From Streptomyces clavuligerus (GTDB lineage: Bacteria > Actinomycetota > Actinomycetes > Streptomycetales > Streptomycetaceae), in assembly GCF_005519465.1 (NCBI RefSeq), contig NZ_CP027858.1:1488001-1552000 (forward strand): a stretch of DNA of 64,000 nucleotides, read 5' to 3'. The notes beneath the pieces were generated by a model that made no database searches, was not told where the DNA came from, and saw only the letters and a list, made by a program, of their open reading frames with translations. The position numbers and the translations under genes were made by a program. Shown here piece after piece: positions 36,553 through 45,591 of this stretch. Within the stretch, counting starts at the first letter, position 1, and every line of letters begins with the position of its first letter.

Positions 36553-38028
36553 TCAGACGGCGAGCTTCGCGAGCGCGGCGTCGATCCGGGCGAGGGTCCG
36601 CTCCCGGCCCAGGATCTCCAGCGACTCGAAGAGCGGCAGGCCCACCGTGCGGCCGGTGACCGCGACCCGCACCGGGGCCTGGGCCTTGCCCAGCTTGAGG
36701 CCATGGGCCTCGCCCGCCGCGAGGACGGCCTCCTTGAGGGAGTCCGCGGAGCTCCAGTCCGCCGCCGCCAGCTTCTCCCGGGCGGTGACCAGCAGGGCGT
36801 CCGAACCCTCCTTCATCGCCTTCGCCCAGGACGCCTCGTCCTCGACGGGCGTCTCACGGAAGAGGAAGTCGACGTTGGCCGTGATGTCGGAGAGCACCGT
36901 GAGCCGGGTCTGGGCGTAGGGGGCGATGGCCTCCCAGGCGGCCCGGTCGAAGTCCGCGGGCTCCCAGGTGGCGAACGGGGCGGTGAGCCAGGGCTCGCAG
37001 GCGGCGGCGAACGCCTTCACGTCCAGCCGGCGGATGTGGTCGGCGTTGATCGCCTCGGCCTTCTTGAGGTCGAAGCGGGCCGGGTTGGCGTTGACGTCCG
37101 CGATGTCGAACTTCTCGACCAACTCGGCGACCGAGAACACGTCCTGGTCGGCGGAGAAGGACCAGCCGAGGAGGGAGAGGTAGTTGAGCAGGCCCTCGGG
37201 GAGGAAGCCGCGCTCGCGGTAGAGGTTGAGCGAAGCCTGCGGGTCGCGCTTGGAGAGCTTCTTGTTCCCCTCGCCCATGACGTACGGCAGATGGCCGAAG
37301 GCGGGGATCTCCTGGGCCACGCCCAGCTCGATCAGCGCCTTGTAGAGCGCGATCTGCCGGGGGGTGGAGGAGAGCAGGTCCTCGCCGCGCAGCACATGGG
37401 TGATCTCCATGAGCGCGTCGTCGACCGGGTTCACCAGGGTGTAGAGCGGGGCGCCGTTGGCGCGGACGATGCCGTAGTCCGGCACGTTCTCCGGGGTGAA
37501 GGTCAGCTCGCCGCGGACCAGGTCGGTGAAGGTGATCGGCTCGTCGGGCATCCGGAAGCGGACGATCGACACCCGGCCCTCGGCCTCGTAGGCGGCCTTC
37601 TCCGTCTCGGTCAGGTCCCGGCAGTGTCCGTCGTAGCCGGACGGGCGGCCCTCGCGGCGGGCCAGCTCGCGGCGCTCGTCCAGCTCCTCCGCGGTGCAGT
37701 AGCAGGGGTAGGCGTAGCCGCCCTCCAGCAGCCTCTTCGCGATGTCCGCGTAGAGGTCCATGCGCTGCGACTGCCGGTAGGGGGCGTGGGGGCCGCCGAT
37801 CTCGGGGCCCTCGTCCCAGTCCAGGCCGAGCCAGCGCATCGAGTCCAGGAGCTGCTGGTACGACTCCTCGGAGTCGCGCGCCGCGTCGGTGTCCTCGATG
37901 CGGAAGACCATGGTGCCGCCGTGGTGCCGGGCGAAGGCCCAGTTGAACAGGGCGGTGCGGACCAGACCCACATGGGGGTTGCCGGTCGGCGAGGGACAGA
38001 AACGTACGCGGACGGTCGCGTTAGCCAC
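36553..38028 (-). CDS. gltX: Glutamyl-tRNA synthetase, probably non-discriminating
   Basis: 491 residues. Class I synthetase: the HIGH equivalent is in [25 protein letters not shown] equivalent in KKLSKRD. Also [15 protein letters not shown] and [20 protein letters not shown]. Actinobacteria generally lack glutaminyl-tRNA synthetase, so this enzyme is expected to charge both tRNA-Glu and tRNA-Gln; that is from the lineage, not from a residue I can point to. The GTG at 38028 overlaps the upstream gene by 8 nt. tRNA-Glu and tRNA-Gln genes lie just downstream. Confidence 0.97.
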   Translation of the reverse strand: MANATVRVRFCPSPTGNPHVGLVRTALFNWAFARHHGGTMVFRIEDTDAARDSEESYQQLLDSMRWLGLDWDEGPEIGGPHAPYRQSQRMDLYADIAKRLLEGGYAYPCYCTAEELDERRELARREGRPSGYDGHCRDLTETEKAAYEAEGRVSIVRFRMPDEPITFTDLVRGELTFTPENVPDYGIVRANGAPLYTLVNPVDDALMEITHVLRGEDLLSSTPRQIALYKALIELGVAQEIPAFGHLPYVMGEGNKKLSKRDPQASLNLYRERGFLPEGLLNYLSLLGWSFSADQDVFSVAELVEKFDIADVNANPARFDLKKAEAINADHIRRLDVKAFAAACEPWLTAPFATWEPADFDRAAWEAIAPYAQTRLTVLSDITANVDFLFRETPVEDEASWAKAMKEGSDALLVTAREKLAAADWSSADSLKEAVLAAGEAHGLKLGKAQAPVRVAVTGRTVGLPLFESLEILGRERTLARIDAALAKLAV

Positions 38029-38797
38029 GCTTGATCACCTTGTTGGTGAGAGTGCCGATGCCTTGGACGGTGACGGCGACCTCGTCGCCGACGGAGAGGG
38101 GACCGACTCCGGCGGGGGTGCCCGTGAGGATCACGTCGCCCGGGAGCAGGGTCATCGCCTCGGAGATGTTGACGATCAGCTCCTCGATGGAGTGGATCAT
38201 CTCGCTGGTCCGGCCGAGCTGTCGCTGCTCGCCGTTGACCGTGCACTGGATGGCGAGGTCGGACGGATCGAGGTCCGTCTCCACCCAGGGACCCAGCGGG
38301 CAGGAGGTGTCGAAGCCCTTGGCCCGGGCCCACTGCTTCTCGCGGCGCTGCACATCGCGGGCGGTCACGTCGTTGGCGCAGGTGTAGCCGAGGATGACGT
38401 CCTTGACGCGCTCGCGCGGGACCTCCCGGCACATCCGGCCGATGACCACGGCCAGCTCGGCCTCGTGGTGCAGCTCCTGGGAGAAGGAGGGGTAGGCGAT
38501 GGCGTCGCCGGGGCCGATGACCGACGTGGACGGCTTGAAGAAGGCGAAGGGGGCGTCGGGGACCTCGTGGCCCAGCTCCGCCGCGTGCTCCGCGTAATTC
38601 CGGCCGAACGCGACGACCTTGTTCGGGAGCACGGGAGGCAGCAGCCTGACCTTGCTCAGCGGAACCTTCGTACCGGAGAGTTCGAAGTCCGCGAACGGAA
38701 TGCCCTTGATGATGTCGAGGACGAGCCCGTCCGGGCCCTCGCCCTCGACCGCGCCGAAGGCGACATTGCCGTCGATGGAGAACCTGGCGATGCGCAC
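38021..38797 (-). CDS. Fumarylacetoacetate hydrolase-fold protein
   Basis: 258 residues. FAH-fold enzymes cleave or decarboxylate beta-diketo acids with Mg or Mn. Metal ligands are in [13 protein letters not shown] and the Asp of [28 protein letters not shown] is the C-terminal signature. Also [13 protein letters not shown]. The substrate (acylpyruvate or oxaloacetate class) is open. GTG at 38797; translation of gltX is coupled by the 8-nt overlap. Confidence 0.92.
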   Translation of the reverse strand: MRIARFSIDGNVAFGAVEGEGPDGLVLDIIKGIPFADFELSGTKVPLSKVRLLPPVLPNKVVAFGRNYAEHAAELGHEVPDAPFAFFKPSTSVIGPGDAIAYPSFSQELHHEAELAVVIGRMCREVPRERVKDVILGYTCANDVTARDVQRREKQWARAKGFDTSCPLGPWVETDLDPSDLAIQCTVNGEQRQLGRTSEMIHSIEELIVNISEAMTLLPGDVILTGTPAGVGPLSVGDEVAVTVQGIGTLTNKVIKRG

Positions 38798-38894
38798 GGG
38801 ATGCGGATGCCCCTCTACTACTGCTGACGCTGCTGGAGTCTGACGCTCCAGGCTAACGCGGCCGGGCCCGCCCTCCCGTGCGCGCCGCAGCGCC

Positions 38895-39071
38895 TCAGCC
38901 CTGGACGGGGGCGACCATCAGCACGGTGCGGCGGGGGTTGGCGGTCTGCGTCGGCAGCTCGGCCGCGTGCTCGGGGCGCTCCGGCGCCGGGAACGACTCG
39001 CCCTTCGCCAGATGGGCGAGCGTGGTGCGCCGGGGATTCGCTATGTTGCGGAGCGTCATCGTTGACTTCAT
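38895..39071 (-). CDS. 58-aa ORF with duplicated ANPRRT motif
   Basis: The ATG at 39071 has GGAAAG 7 nt upstream. The product begins MKSTMTLRNIANPRRTTLAH, continues with an acidic Pro/Glu middle (SFPAPERPEHAAELP) and ends ANPRRTVLMVAPVQG. The octamer ANPRRTxL occurs twice, at residues 11-18 and 44-51. The two DNA copies differ almost only at third positions, so the peptide repeat looks maintained by selection. Codon choice is strongly G/C in third position, as in real genes here. No signal peptide or membrane segment. It is leftward, 97 bp before the FAH gene, and faces away from the conservon. A hairpin (39099-39115) lies 28 bp upstream. Function unknown; could be a peptide precursor, a small regulator or a leader ORF. 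Confidence 0.65.
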   Translation of the reverse strand: MKSTMTLRNIANPRRTTLAHLAKGESFPAPERPEHAAELPTQTANPRRTVLMVAPVQG

Positions 39072-39650
39072 CGGCTGCTTTCCGACCCTTGGTGTGGGGC
39101 CGTTCGGTGAACGGCGATCGACAGAAAGTCGTACATGTAAAGCGCCAGGCTAAACATCGGATTCCCCGCGAATGTGGGGAGAGACGGTGAGATCCATGTG
39201 AGTTTGCTCACCACTTGCCCGGCAATTCGGTCATTTCAGACCGGATGCGAGAGGGTCAGAAACGGACATTGGTAGCTGAAGCTGCCATTCCGCTCCCGAT
39301 CATGGCGACTGGGGCACCCTTCACGCCTCACGAAATCGCAGGGAAATGCCCCTTTCATCCCCCCACTTCCTCTACGAACTGTGACATGTGCATCACTTTG
39401 CGTCATGGAATGGGGGACGGCCCCCGCCGCTCTTGTTGGAGATCCGGGGCTGTGCTGGAATTCCCGCACCGCCGCGGTTATCAAGGCCGGCGCGCAGGAA
39501 GGCGCAACGCAGCGCCGAGCGGCGGCGGGAAAGGGGGAGAGCGCCGGTCACTCACGACCACCACCGGGGCGCTTGCCGCGCCTCACCGACGCCGACAACA
39601 GTTCTGCCGCGGATCGCGGTGGGACGCCTGGTCAAGAGGTTGCGACGCTA
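39072..39650. other. Intergenic region before the first conservon
   Basis: About 580 bp between divergent genes, lower in GC than its surroundings in 39120-39400, as expected for a promoter region. It holds inverted repeats at 39099-39115 (GCCGTTC/GAACGGC) and 39199-39212 (GTGAG/CTCAC). Open frames crossing it have no ribosome sites or recognisable sequence. Confidence 0.6.
39099..39115. promoter_or_regulatory. Inverted repeat upstream of the 58-aa ORF
   Basis: Perfect 7-bp arms GCCGTTC and GAACGGC around GGT, 28-44 bp upstream of the leftward ATG at 39071. It could be an operator or a 5'-UTR hairpin. Confidence 0.4.
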
Positions 39651-42600
39651 GTGCAGGGACGTTTCAAGAGGGATGGCGCGGGATCTCCCCCGACCCGCCA
39701 GAGCCGAGGGGAAGCTGTAGCGGGACAGGAGCCGCGCGGCGGGACCGACCGCGGCCCCTCTCCCCAGCACACCCGGAACCAGGGACCGGCCGGGCCGGGC
39801 GCCGACGGCGGTGACCGCGGCGCCCGTTCCGGGCCCGCCCCGCTTCCCGGAGGCCCCCGCTCCGCAGCCGCGCGCGCGGGTGTCACGGTGCCCGGGATGG
39901 CCGGACCGCCGCCCGGACCGGGGGTGCCCGGTGGACCGGGCGGACCCGGCGGCGCGGGTGGCCCCGGCGGACCCGGCGGCGGACCCGTCCCGGCGGGCGA
40001 CAACTCCCCCAGCGCTCCCAAGGGCACGGGCCCGGTCGACACCGGTTCCCGGCTCGCCCTGCGCAACTGGCGCATCAGTACCCGTCTCATCTCCCTGCTG
40101 ACCCTCCCCGTTGTCGCGGCGACCGCCCTGGGCGGGCTGCGGATCAACGAGTCCATGGAGCGCATGGAGCAGCTCGACCACATGCAGCTGCTCACCGACA
40201 TGACCCAGGAGGCGACCAAGCTCGCCGTCGCCCTCCAGGAGGAGCGCGACGAGACGGCCGGTCCGCTCTCCAACAAGGTCAAGAAGACCGACTTCAAGAT
40301 CACCGAGCCGCGCGAGTCCACCGACCGCGCCCGCAAGAGCTTCCTGGAGACCACCCGCGACATCCCCAACACCGGGGACAACGACGCGCTGGAGAGCATC
40401 CGGGCCAACGCCAACCAGATCGCCCGCCAGCTCGCCGAGCTGAACACGCTGCGGAAGAACGCCTACGCGGACAATCTGCCGAAGTCGCTCACGGTCGAGA
40501 AGTACCACCGGCTCATCCAGTCGCTGCTCGGCCTCTCCCAGGACATGGCGCAGGCCACCTCCAACCCGGAGATGATCAAGCGCACCCGGGCGCTGGCGGC
40601 GTTCTCCTCCGCCAAGGAGTACGCGTCCATGCAGCGCGGGATCATCGCCGCCGCGCTGCCCGGCGGCGCGGGCGCCGAGGGCCCCGGTCTCAGCGACACC
40701 GACCGCGAGTACGGCGAGGCCGCCCTCCAGAACGGCGAGGACGAGCTGGAGCAGTTCGAGCAGATCTACGCCGCCTCCGGCGGGGACCCGCAGGATCTGA
40801 CCGAGCAGCTCGACAACGGCAACCCGATCATCGGCGAGGCCCAGGAGTACGCCCAGCGGGTGCTGAGCCGGGCCGACGCGCTGGAGGACCGGCAGCAGCG
40901 CTCGTACCTCGACTGGATCGACGACTACGGCGTCCGCATCGAGGCCATGAAGCAGATCGAGACCACGCTTCTCGGCGAGATGGAGACCAAGGCGCGCCAG
41001 CTCCGCGAGGAGTCCCAGCGCGAGGCCATCATCAACGGCGCGCTGATCGTCGTCGTCCTCGGTGTCTCGCTCGTCGGCGCCTTCGTCGTGGCCCGCTCCA
41101 TGATCCGCTCGCTGCGGCGGCTCCAGGACACGGCCACGAAGGTCGCCCAGGAGCGGCTGCCCGAGCTGGTCAAGCAGCTCTCCGAGTCCGACCCGCAGGA
41201 CGTGGACACCTCCGTCGAGTCCGTCGGCGTCCACTCCCGCGACGAGATCGGCAAGGTGGCCGCGGCCTTCGACGACGTGCACCGCGAGGCGGTCCGCCTC
41301 GCCGCCGAGCAGGCGCTGCTGCGGGGCAACGTCAACGCGATGTTCACCAACCTCTCCCGGCGCTCCCAGGGCCTCATCCAGCGCCAGCTCTCGCTCATCT
41401 CCGAGCTGGAGTCCCGCGAGGCCGACCCGGACCAGCTCTCCTCGCTCTTCAAGCTGGACCACCTCGCGACCCGTATGCGCCGTAACGGTGAGAACCTCCT
41501 CGTCCTCGCGGGCGAGGAGCCCGGCCGCCGCTGGACCCGCCCGGTCCCGCTGGTCGACGTGCTCCGCGCCGCCGCGTCCGAGGTGGAGCAGTACGAGCGG
41601 ATCGAACTGGCCGCCGTCCCCGCGACCCAGGTCGCCGGGCGCGTGGTCAACGACCTCGTGCACCTCCTCGCCGAGCTGCTGGAGAACGCCACCTCGTTCT
41701 CCTCCCCCCAGACCAAGGTCAAGGTCACCGGTCACGCCCTCCCCGACGGGCGGGTGCTGGTCGAGATCCACGACACCGGTATCGGCCTCTCCCCCGAGGA
41801 CCTCGCCGCGATCAACGAGCGGCTGGCCTCGCCGCCCACCGTGGACGTCTCCGTCTCCCGCCGCATGGGCCTCTTCGTGGTCGGTCGGCTGTCGCTGCGT
41901 CACGGCATCCGGATTCAGCTCCGTCCCTCCGACTCGGGCGGTACGACCGCGCTGGTCATGCTCCCCGTCGACCTGGCACAGGGCGGCCGGAAGGCGCCCG
42001 GCGCCCCCGGCGCCGGTGTGCCCGGCGGGATGCCCCCGGGCGGACCCGGCGGCGGTCTCGGCGGTCCCGGCGGTCTCGGTGGTGGACCCGGCGGCCCCGG
42101 TGGTCCCGGCGCGCCCGTCGCGGGCGGTCCGCAGCGCGGCCAGGTCGGCGCCGGACCGGGCGGACCGGGCGGGCGCACCGCGCTGCCGAGCCGGGACGGC
42201 GGTCCCGGCCAGGGCCGTCAGGGCACCGGCCTCGCCGGCGCCTTCGGCAACCGTCCCCCGAAGAACGGCTCCGGCCGGGGCACCGGTCCGCAGCAGGGCG
42301 GCCCCGGCGGCCCGAACGCGGGCGACCGCGGACGGCAGCTCCCCACCCCCGCGGCGGGCGGGCCGCGCCCCGAGCTGCCCGGCGGCCCCGGTGCTCCGCA
42401 GCGCGGACCGAACCAGGCCCCCGGCCCGTTCGGCGGCCCGGCGGCCGACGCGCCGCGCGGCCATGAGGAGAACGGCGGCCTGCGCGGCCCCGGCGGCTCC
42501 CCGCAGCAGGGCGGGCCCGGCGGTCCGTTCGTCCGTCCCGATGTCTTCGGCTCCCCGCAGCAGGGCCCGGTCGGCGGTCGGGCGGGCGGCAACCCACCCG

Positions 42601-43715
42601 GTGGCCCCTTCGCGTCCCGGAACCCCGGTGCGGAGCAGGACCCGACCGCGACCGCCCCGATGCCCCGGATCGACCCCGGGGCGCCGCGCCCCGCGGGCAT
42701 GGGCCAGGACCCGGCGGCCACCGGGCAGTTCCCGCGCGCCGACTTCCAGGACCCGGCGTCCGGCAACCTCCCCCGCCCCGGCTACCAGGACCAGAACTCC
42801 GGACAGCTCCCCCAGCCCGGCTACCAGGACCCGGCCACCACCGGCTCCTACACCCGGCCCGACTTCCCGGGGCAGGACACCGGACAGAACAGCCTCCCCG
42901 GCTACCCCGGCCAGACGGACACCGGACAGTTCCCGCGCCCCGACTTCCAGGACCCGGCGTCCGGCAACCTCCCCCGCCCCGGCTACCAGGACCAGAACTC
43001 CGGACAGCTCCCCCAGCCCGGCTACCAGGACCCGGCCACCACCGGCTCCTACACCCGGCCCGGCTACCCGGGGCAGGACACCGGACAGAACAGCCTCCCC
43101 GGCTACCCCGGCCAGACGGACACCGGACAGTTCCCGCGCCCCGACCTCGGGGCCCCGCAGCCGCCCGCGCCGGGCCAGGCGCCCGCTCCGCGCGGCTTCG
43201 AGCAGCCGGGGAACGCCCTGGACGGCCACCGGCCGGCCGCGCTGCCGGACCGGCCGCAGCCCGAAGCGCTGCCGCCCGCGCCCCCCGGCCCGGTCGACGG
43301 CCGTACCCCGCTGTACGACACCCTGGAGACGGACTGGTTCCGCTCGCAGGAGCAGGGCTCCGGCGCCTCCGGCCAGGACGTCCACGCCGAGCGGCCCGTC
43401 CAGCAGGACCAGCCGGAGGCCGGCTGGCACGACTCCCCCAACGACGAGCTGGGACGGCAGGCGGAACGTGCCCGCAAGCCCTCCTCCGGCGGCGTCACCA
43501 CCTCAGGTCTTCCTCGCCGGGTACCGCGCGCCAACCTGGTCGCGGGCACGGCTCAGGAGCAGAGCGCTCACAGCGGCCCCCAGGTCTCGCGAGCGCCGGA
43601 CGACGTGCGCGGCCGGCTCACCAACCTCCGCCGTGGCATTCAGCAGGGCCGTCAGCAGAACAGCTCGACGACCGACAGCTTCAACCTCGGCCCCACACAC
43701 CCGCAGGAGCGTTAG
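39651..43715 (+). CDS. cvnA1: Conservon sensor kinase-like protein CvnA (first conservon)
   Basis: 1,354 residues. Membrane protein of the conservon G-protein-like system. Order: Gly/Pro-rich N-terminal cytoplasmic part; TM1 about 145-163 (LISLLTLPVVAATALGG); extracytoplasmic helical sensor about 165-455 with NIT-like helices; TM2 about 460-480; HAMP; degenerate H-box KLDHLATRMRRNGENLL (about 600); N-box ELLENATSF (about 676), GIGLSPEDL and RRMGLFVVGRL. The last about 570 residues are Gly/Pro/Gln-rich and include two copies of a 67-residue repeat. It ends with a conserved SGLPRRVPRANL and RGRLTNLRRG tail. GTG at 39651 gives VQGRFKRDG, the family start; AAGAGG lies 11 nt upstream. The stop is followed directly by cvnB1. 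Confidence 0.92.
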   Translation: MQGRFKRDGAGSPPTRQSRGEAVAGQEPRGGTDRGPSPQHTRNQGPAGPGADGGDRGARSGPAPLPGGPRSAAARAGVTVPGMAGPPPGPGVPGGPGGPGGAGGPGGPGGGPVPAGDNSPSAPKGTGPVDTGSRLALRNWRISTRLISLLTLPVVAATALGGLRINESMERMEQLDHMQLLTDMTQEATKLAVALQEERDETAGPLSNKVKKTDFKITEPRESTDRARKSFLETTRDIPNTGDNDALESIRANANQIARQLAELNTLRKNAYADNLPKSLTVEKYHRLIQSLLGLSQDMAQATSNPEMIKRTRALAAFSSAKEYASMQRGIIAAALPGGAGAEGPGLSDTDREYGEAALQNGEDELEQFEQIYAASGGDPQDLTEQLDNGNPIIGEAQEYAQRVLSRADALEDRQQRSYLDWIDDYGVRIEAMKQIETTLLGEMETKARQLREESQREAIINGALIVVVLGVSLVGAFVVARSMIRSLRRLQDTATKVAQERLPELVKQLSESDPQDVDTSVESVGVHSRDEIGKVAAAFDDVHREAVRLAAEQALLRGNVNAMFTNLSRRSQGLIQRQLSLISELESREADPDQLSSLFKLDHLATRMRRNGENLLVLAGEEPGRRWTRPVPLVDVLRAAASEVEQYERIELAAVPATQVAGRVVNDLVHLLAELLENATSFSSPQTKVKVTGHALPDGRVLVEIHDTGIGLSPEDLAAINERLASPPTVDVSVSRRMGLFVVGRLSLRHGIRIQLRPSDSGGTTALVMLPVDLAQGGRKAPGAPGAGVPGGMPPGGPGGGLGGPGGLGGGPGGPGGPGAPVAGGPQRGQVGAGPGGPGGRTALPSRDGGPGQGRQGTGLAGAFGNRPPKNGSGRGTGPQQGGPGGPNAGDRGRQLPTPAAGGPRPELPGGPGAPQRGPNQAPGPFGGPAADAPRGHEENGGLRGPGGSPQQGGPGGPFVRPDVFGSPQQGPVGGRAGGNPPGGPFASRNPGAEQDPTATAPMPRIDPGAPRPAGMGQDPAATGQFPRADFQDPASGNLPRPGYQDQNSGQLPQPGYQDPATTGSYTRPDFPGQDTGQNSLPGYPGQTDTGQFPRPDFQDPASGNLPRPGYQDQNSGQLPQPGYQDPATTGSYTRPGYPGQDTGQNSLPGYPGQTDTGQFPRPDLGAPQPPAPGQAPAPRGFEQPGNALDGHRPAALPDRPQPEALPPAPPGPVDGRTPLYDTLETDWFRSQEQGSGASGQDVHAERPVQQDQPEAGWHDSPNDELGRQAERARKPSSGGVTTSGLPRRVPRANLVAGTAQEQSAHSGPQVSRAPDDVRGRLTNLRRGIQQGRQQNSSTTDSFNLGPTHPQER
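42726..43150 (+). repeat. 201-bp tandem repeat inside cvnA1
   Basis: Period 201 bp (67 codons): units start at 42726, 42927 and, partially, 43128. The two full copies differ at only a few bases (ADF/PDF and PDFPG/PGYPG). The protein unit contains FQDPASGNLPRPGYQDQ and PGYPGQTDTGQ. The in-frame period keeps the reading frame. Confidence 0.95.
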
Positions 43716-44138
43716 TTGAGCCCGATGAGCCAGGCGGCGCAGAATCTGAACTGGTTGATCACCAACTTCGTGGACAACACCCCCGGGGTGTCCCACACGG
43801 TGGTGGTCTCCGCCGACGGACTCCTGCTGGCGATGTCCGAAGGATTCCCGCGCGACCGTGCCGACCAGCTCGCGGCCGTCGCCTCCGGACTGACCTCGCT
43901 GACCGCGGGGGCCTCCCGCATCTTCGAGGGCGGCCCGGTGAGCCAGACGGTCGTGGAGATGGAGCGCGGCTTCCTCTTCCTGATGTCCATCTCGGACGGG
44001 TCCTCGCTGGCCGTCCTCGCCCACCCCGAGTGCGACATCGGCCTCGTGGGCTACGAGATGGCTCTTCTGGTCGACCGCACGGGCGGGGTGCTCACCCCCG
44101 ACCTCCGCGCCGAGCTTCAGGGAAGTCTGCTGCATTGA
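43716..44138 (+). CDS. cvnB1: Roadblock/LC7-domain protein CvnB
   Basis: 140 residues, MSPMSQAAQNLNWLITNFVD onward, with the Roadblock fold sequence VSHTVVVSADGLLLAMSEGF and VVEMERGFLFLMSISDGSSL. Roadblock proteins act as GTPase partners. TTG at 43716 has AGGAG 6 nt upstream (inside the end of cvnA1); the second conservon uses GTG at the same place, which supports this start over the ATG three codons later. Bases 43737-43933 are identical to cvnB2. Confidence 0.95.
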   Translation: MSPMSQAAQNLNWLITNFVDNTPGVSHTVVVSADGLLLAMSEGFPRDRADQLAAVASGLTSLTAGASRIFEGGPVSQTVVEMERGFLFLMSISDGSSLAVLAHPECDIGLVGYEMALLVDRTGGVLTPDLRAELQGSLLH

Positions 44139-44268
44139 CCGCCGCACCCGATACCGCCCATTCATCCAGATAGCGCGCCTCGCGCCGTCACCGTCAGGTC
44201 GCCCGATCGGCCCCCACCGGCCCGTTCCGACGGCACGTCGACCACCTGCTGTCCCGCCCGGAGGACTC

Positions 44269-44670
44269 ATGACCCCGCCAACCGCCTCTCACGATCCGTA
44301 CGGTGCTCAAAGCGACTACGGCTTCGAGGGTGACCAGCCGCTGGTGCGTCCGTACGCCATGACCGGCGGCCGGACCCGGCCCCGCTACCAGCTCGCCATC
44401 GAGGCGCTGGTCAGCACCACGGCCGACCCCGCGCTGCTCGCCGGGCTGCTCCCCGAGCACCAGCGGATCTGCCATCTGTGCCGTGAGGTCAAGTCGGTGG
44501 CGGAGGTGTCGGCGCTGCTGTCGATGCCGCTCGGCGTGGCCCGCATCCTCGTCGCCGACCTGGCGGAGGCGGGCATGGTGGCGATCCACCAGCCGGGCAA
44601 CGGAGATGCCGGCGGCACGCCGGATGTGACACTGCTCGAAAGGGTGCTCAGTGGACTTCGGAAGCTCTAG
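44269..44670 (+). CDS. cvnC1: DUF742 protein CvnC
   Basis: 133 residues. DUF742 core: LVRPYAMTGGRTRPRYQLAI, HQRICHLCREVKSVAEVSAL, LGVARILVADLAEAGMVAIH, LLERVLSGLRKL. The core looks like a winged-helix fold. Component of the conservon complex. ATG at 44269 follows GGAGGACTC. It is 130 bp after cvnB1 and overlaps cvnD1 by 20 bp. The N-terminal tail is short (24 residues) compared with cvnC2. Confidence 0.93.
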   Translation: MTPPTASHDPYGAQSDYGFEGDQPLVRPYAMTGGRTRPRYQLAIEALVSTTADPALLAGLLPEHQRICHLCREVKSVAEVSALLSMPLGVARILVADLAEAGMVAIHQPGNGDAGGTPDVTLLERVLSGLRKL

Positions 44671-45241
44671 CGGCGACGCCGGAGGGCAGAGCCGGTCGAC
44701 GACCAGCGCGAAAATCGTGGTGGCGGGCGGCTTCGGCGTGGGCAAGACCACGTTCGTCGGCGCCGTCTCGGAGATCAACCCGCTGCGCACCGAGGCCGTC
44801 ATGACATCGGCCTCCGCCGGCATCGACGACCTCACCCACACCGGAGACAAGACCACCACCACCGTGGCCATGGACTTCGGACGCATCACCCTCGACCAGG
44901 ACCTCATCCTCTACCTCTTCGGCACCCCCGGACAGGACCGCTTCTGGTTCATGTGGGACGACCTCGTCCGCGGCGCCATCGGCGCCGTCGTCCTCGTCGA
45001 CACCCGCCGCCTCGCCGACTGCTTCCCCGCCGTCGACTACTTCGAAAACAGCGGCCTCCCCTTCGTCATCGCCCTCAACGGCTTCGACGGACACCAGCCC
45101 TACAGCCCCGAAGAAGTCCGCGAAGCCCTCCAGATCGGCCCCGACACCCCCATCATCACCACCGACGCACGCCACCGCGCCGACGCCAAAAGCGCCCTCA
45201 TCACCCTCGTCGAACACGCCCTCATGGCCCGGCTCAAGTAG
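44651..45241 (+). CDS. cvnD1: Rap-like small GTPase CvnD
   Basis: 196 residues. GTPase motifs: P-loop GGFGVGKTTF, G3 LFGTPGQDRFWFMWDD, G4-like ALNGFDG, later TDARHRADAKSAL. The Gly of G3 is followed by TPGQ as in bacterial MglA-like and conservon GTPases. GTG at 44651 lies inside the end of cvnC1, so translation is coupled. Bases 44702-45234 are identical to cvnD2 (533 bp). Confidence 0.95.
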   Translation: MDFGSSSGDAGGQSRSTTSAKIVVAGGFGVGKTTFVGAVSEINPLRTEAVMTSASAGIDDLTHTGDKTTTTVAMDFGRITLDQDLILYLFGTPGQDRFWFMWDDLVRGAIGAVVLVDTRRLADCFPAVDYFENSGLPFVIALNGFDGHQPYSPEEVREALQIGPDTPIITTDARHRADAKSALITLVEHALMARLK

Positions 45242-45286
45242 ACATGGGTATACGGAAGTTGTCGTAGTGGCCCAGAAGCCACCGAT

Positions 45287-45318
45287 GGGCGGACTGTGTC
45301 CTTTGACACGGTCCGCCC
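45287..45318 (+). terminator. Terminator after the first conservon
   Basis: 14-bp arms GGGCGGACTGTGTC and GACACGGTCCGCCC (one T-G pair) around CTTT, 45 bp past the cvnD1 stop. Confidence 0.8.
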
Positions 45319-45591
45319 CCGTGTTCATAACATTTCGACAGAGAATTACCCGGGATCGACCACCCGGCGCATCCACTCGGTGCCGCTGTGCTCACATACC
45401 CCTTGCCTTTTGAAGCATCTCGCTCTTTATGCCCGTTTTATCTGGCGGCGTGATCACTCGGAATGGCTGGTTCCAACTGTTTGGAGCCCACCCGCTCCAC
45501 ATGCTGAAATTCGACGGACTTCTGAGTAGTACGGCTCTGAACAGAACAACGGCACATCAACCCGGTGCCGGCGCCGAGAGGTTTTGGTCGA
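45319..45591. other. Promoter region of the second conservon
   Basis: 273 bp of lower-GC sequence between the terminator of the first conservon and cvnA2. No gene is supported. It presumably holds the promoter of the second operon; I see no convincing -35/-10 pair. Confidence 0.5.

Noticed and set aside
39236..39484. 82-codon ORF upstream of cvnA1 on the minus strand
   Set aside because: No ribosome site, mixed codon use, and it lies in a lower-GC promoter region.
39648..43430. 1,260-codon open frame on the minus strand
   Set aside because: It lies opposite cvnA1, which has kinase and membrane motifs and the 201-bp in-frame repeat. No ribosome site or family match.
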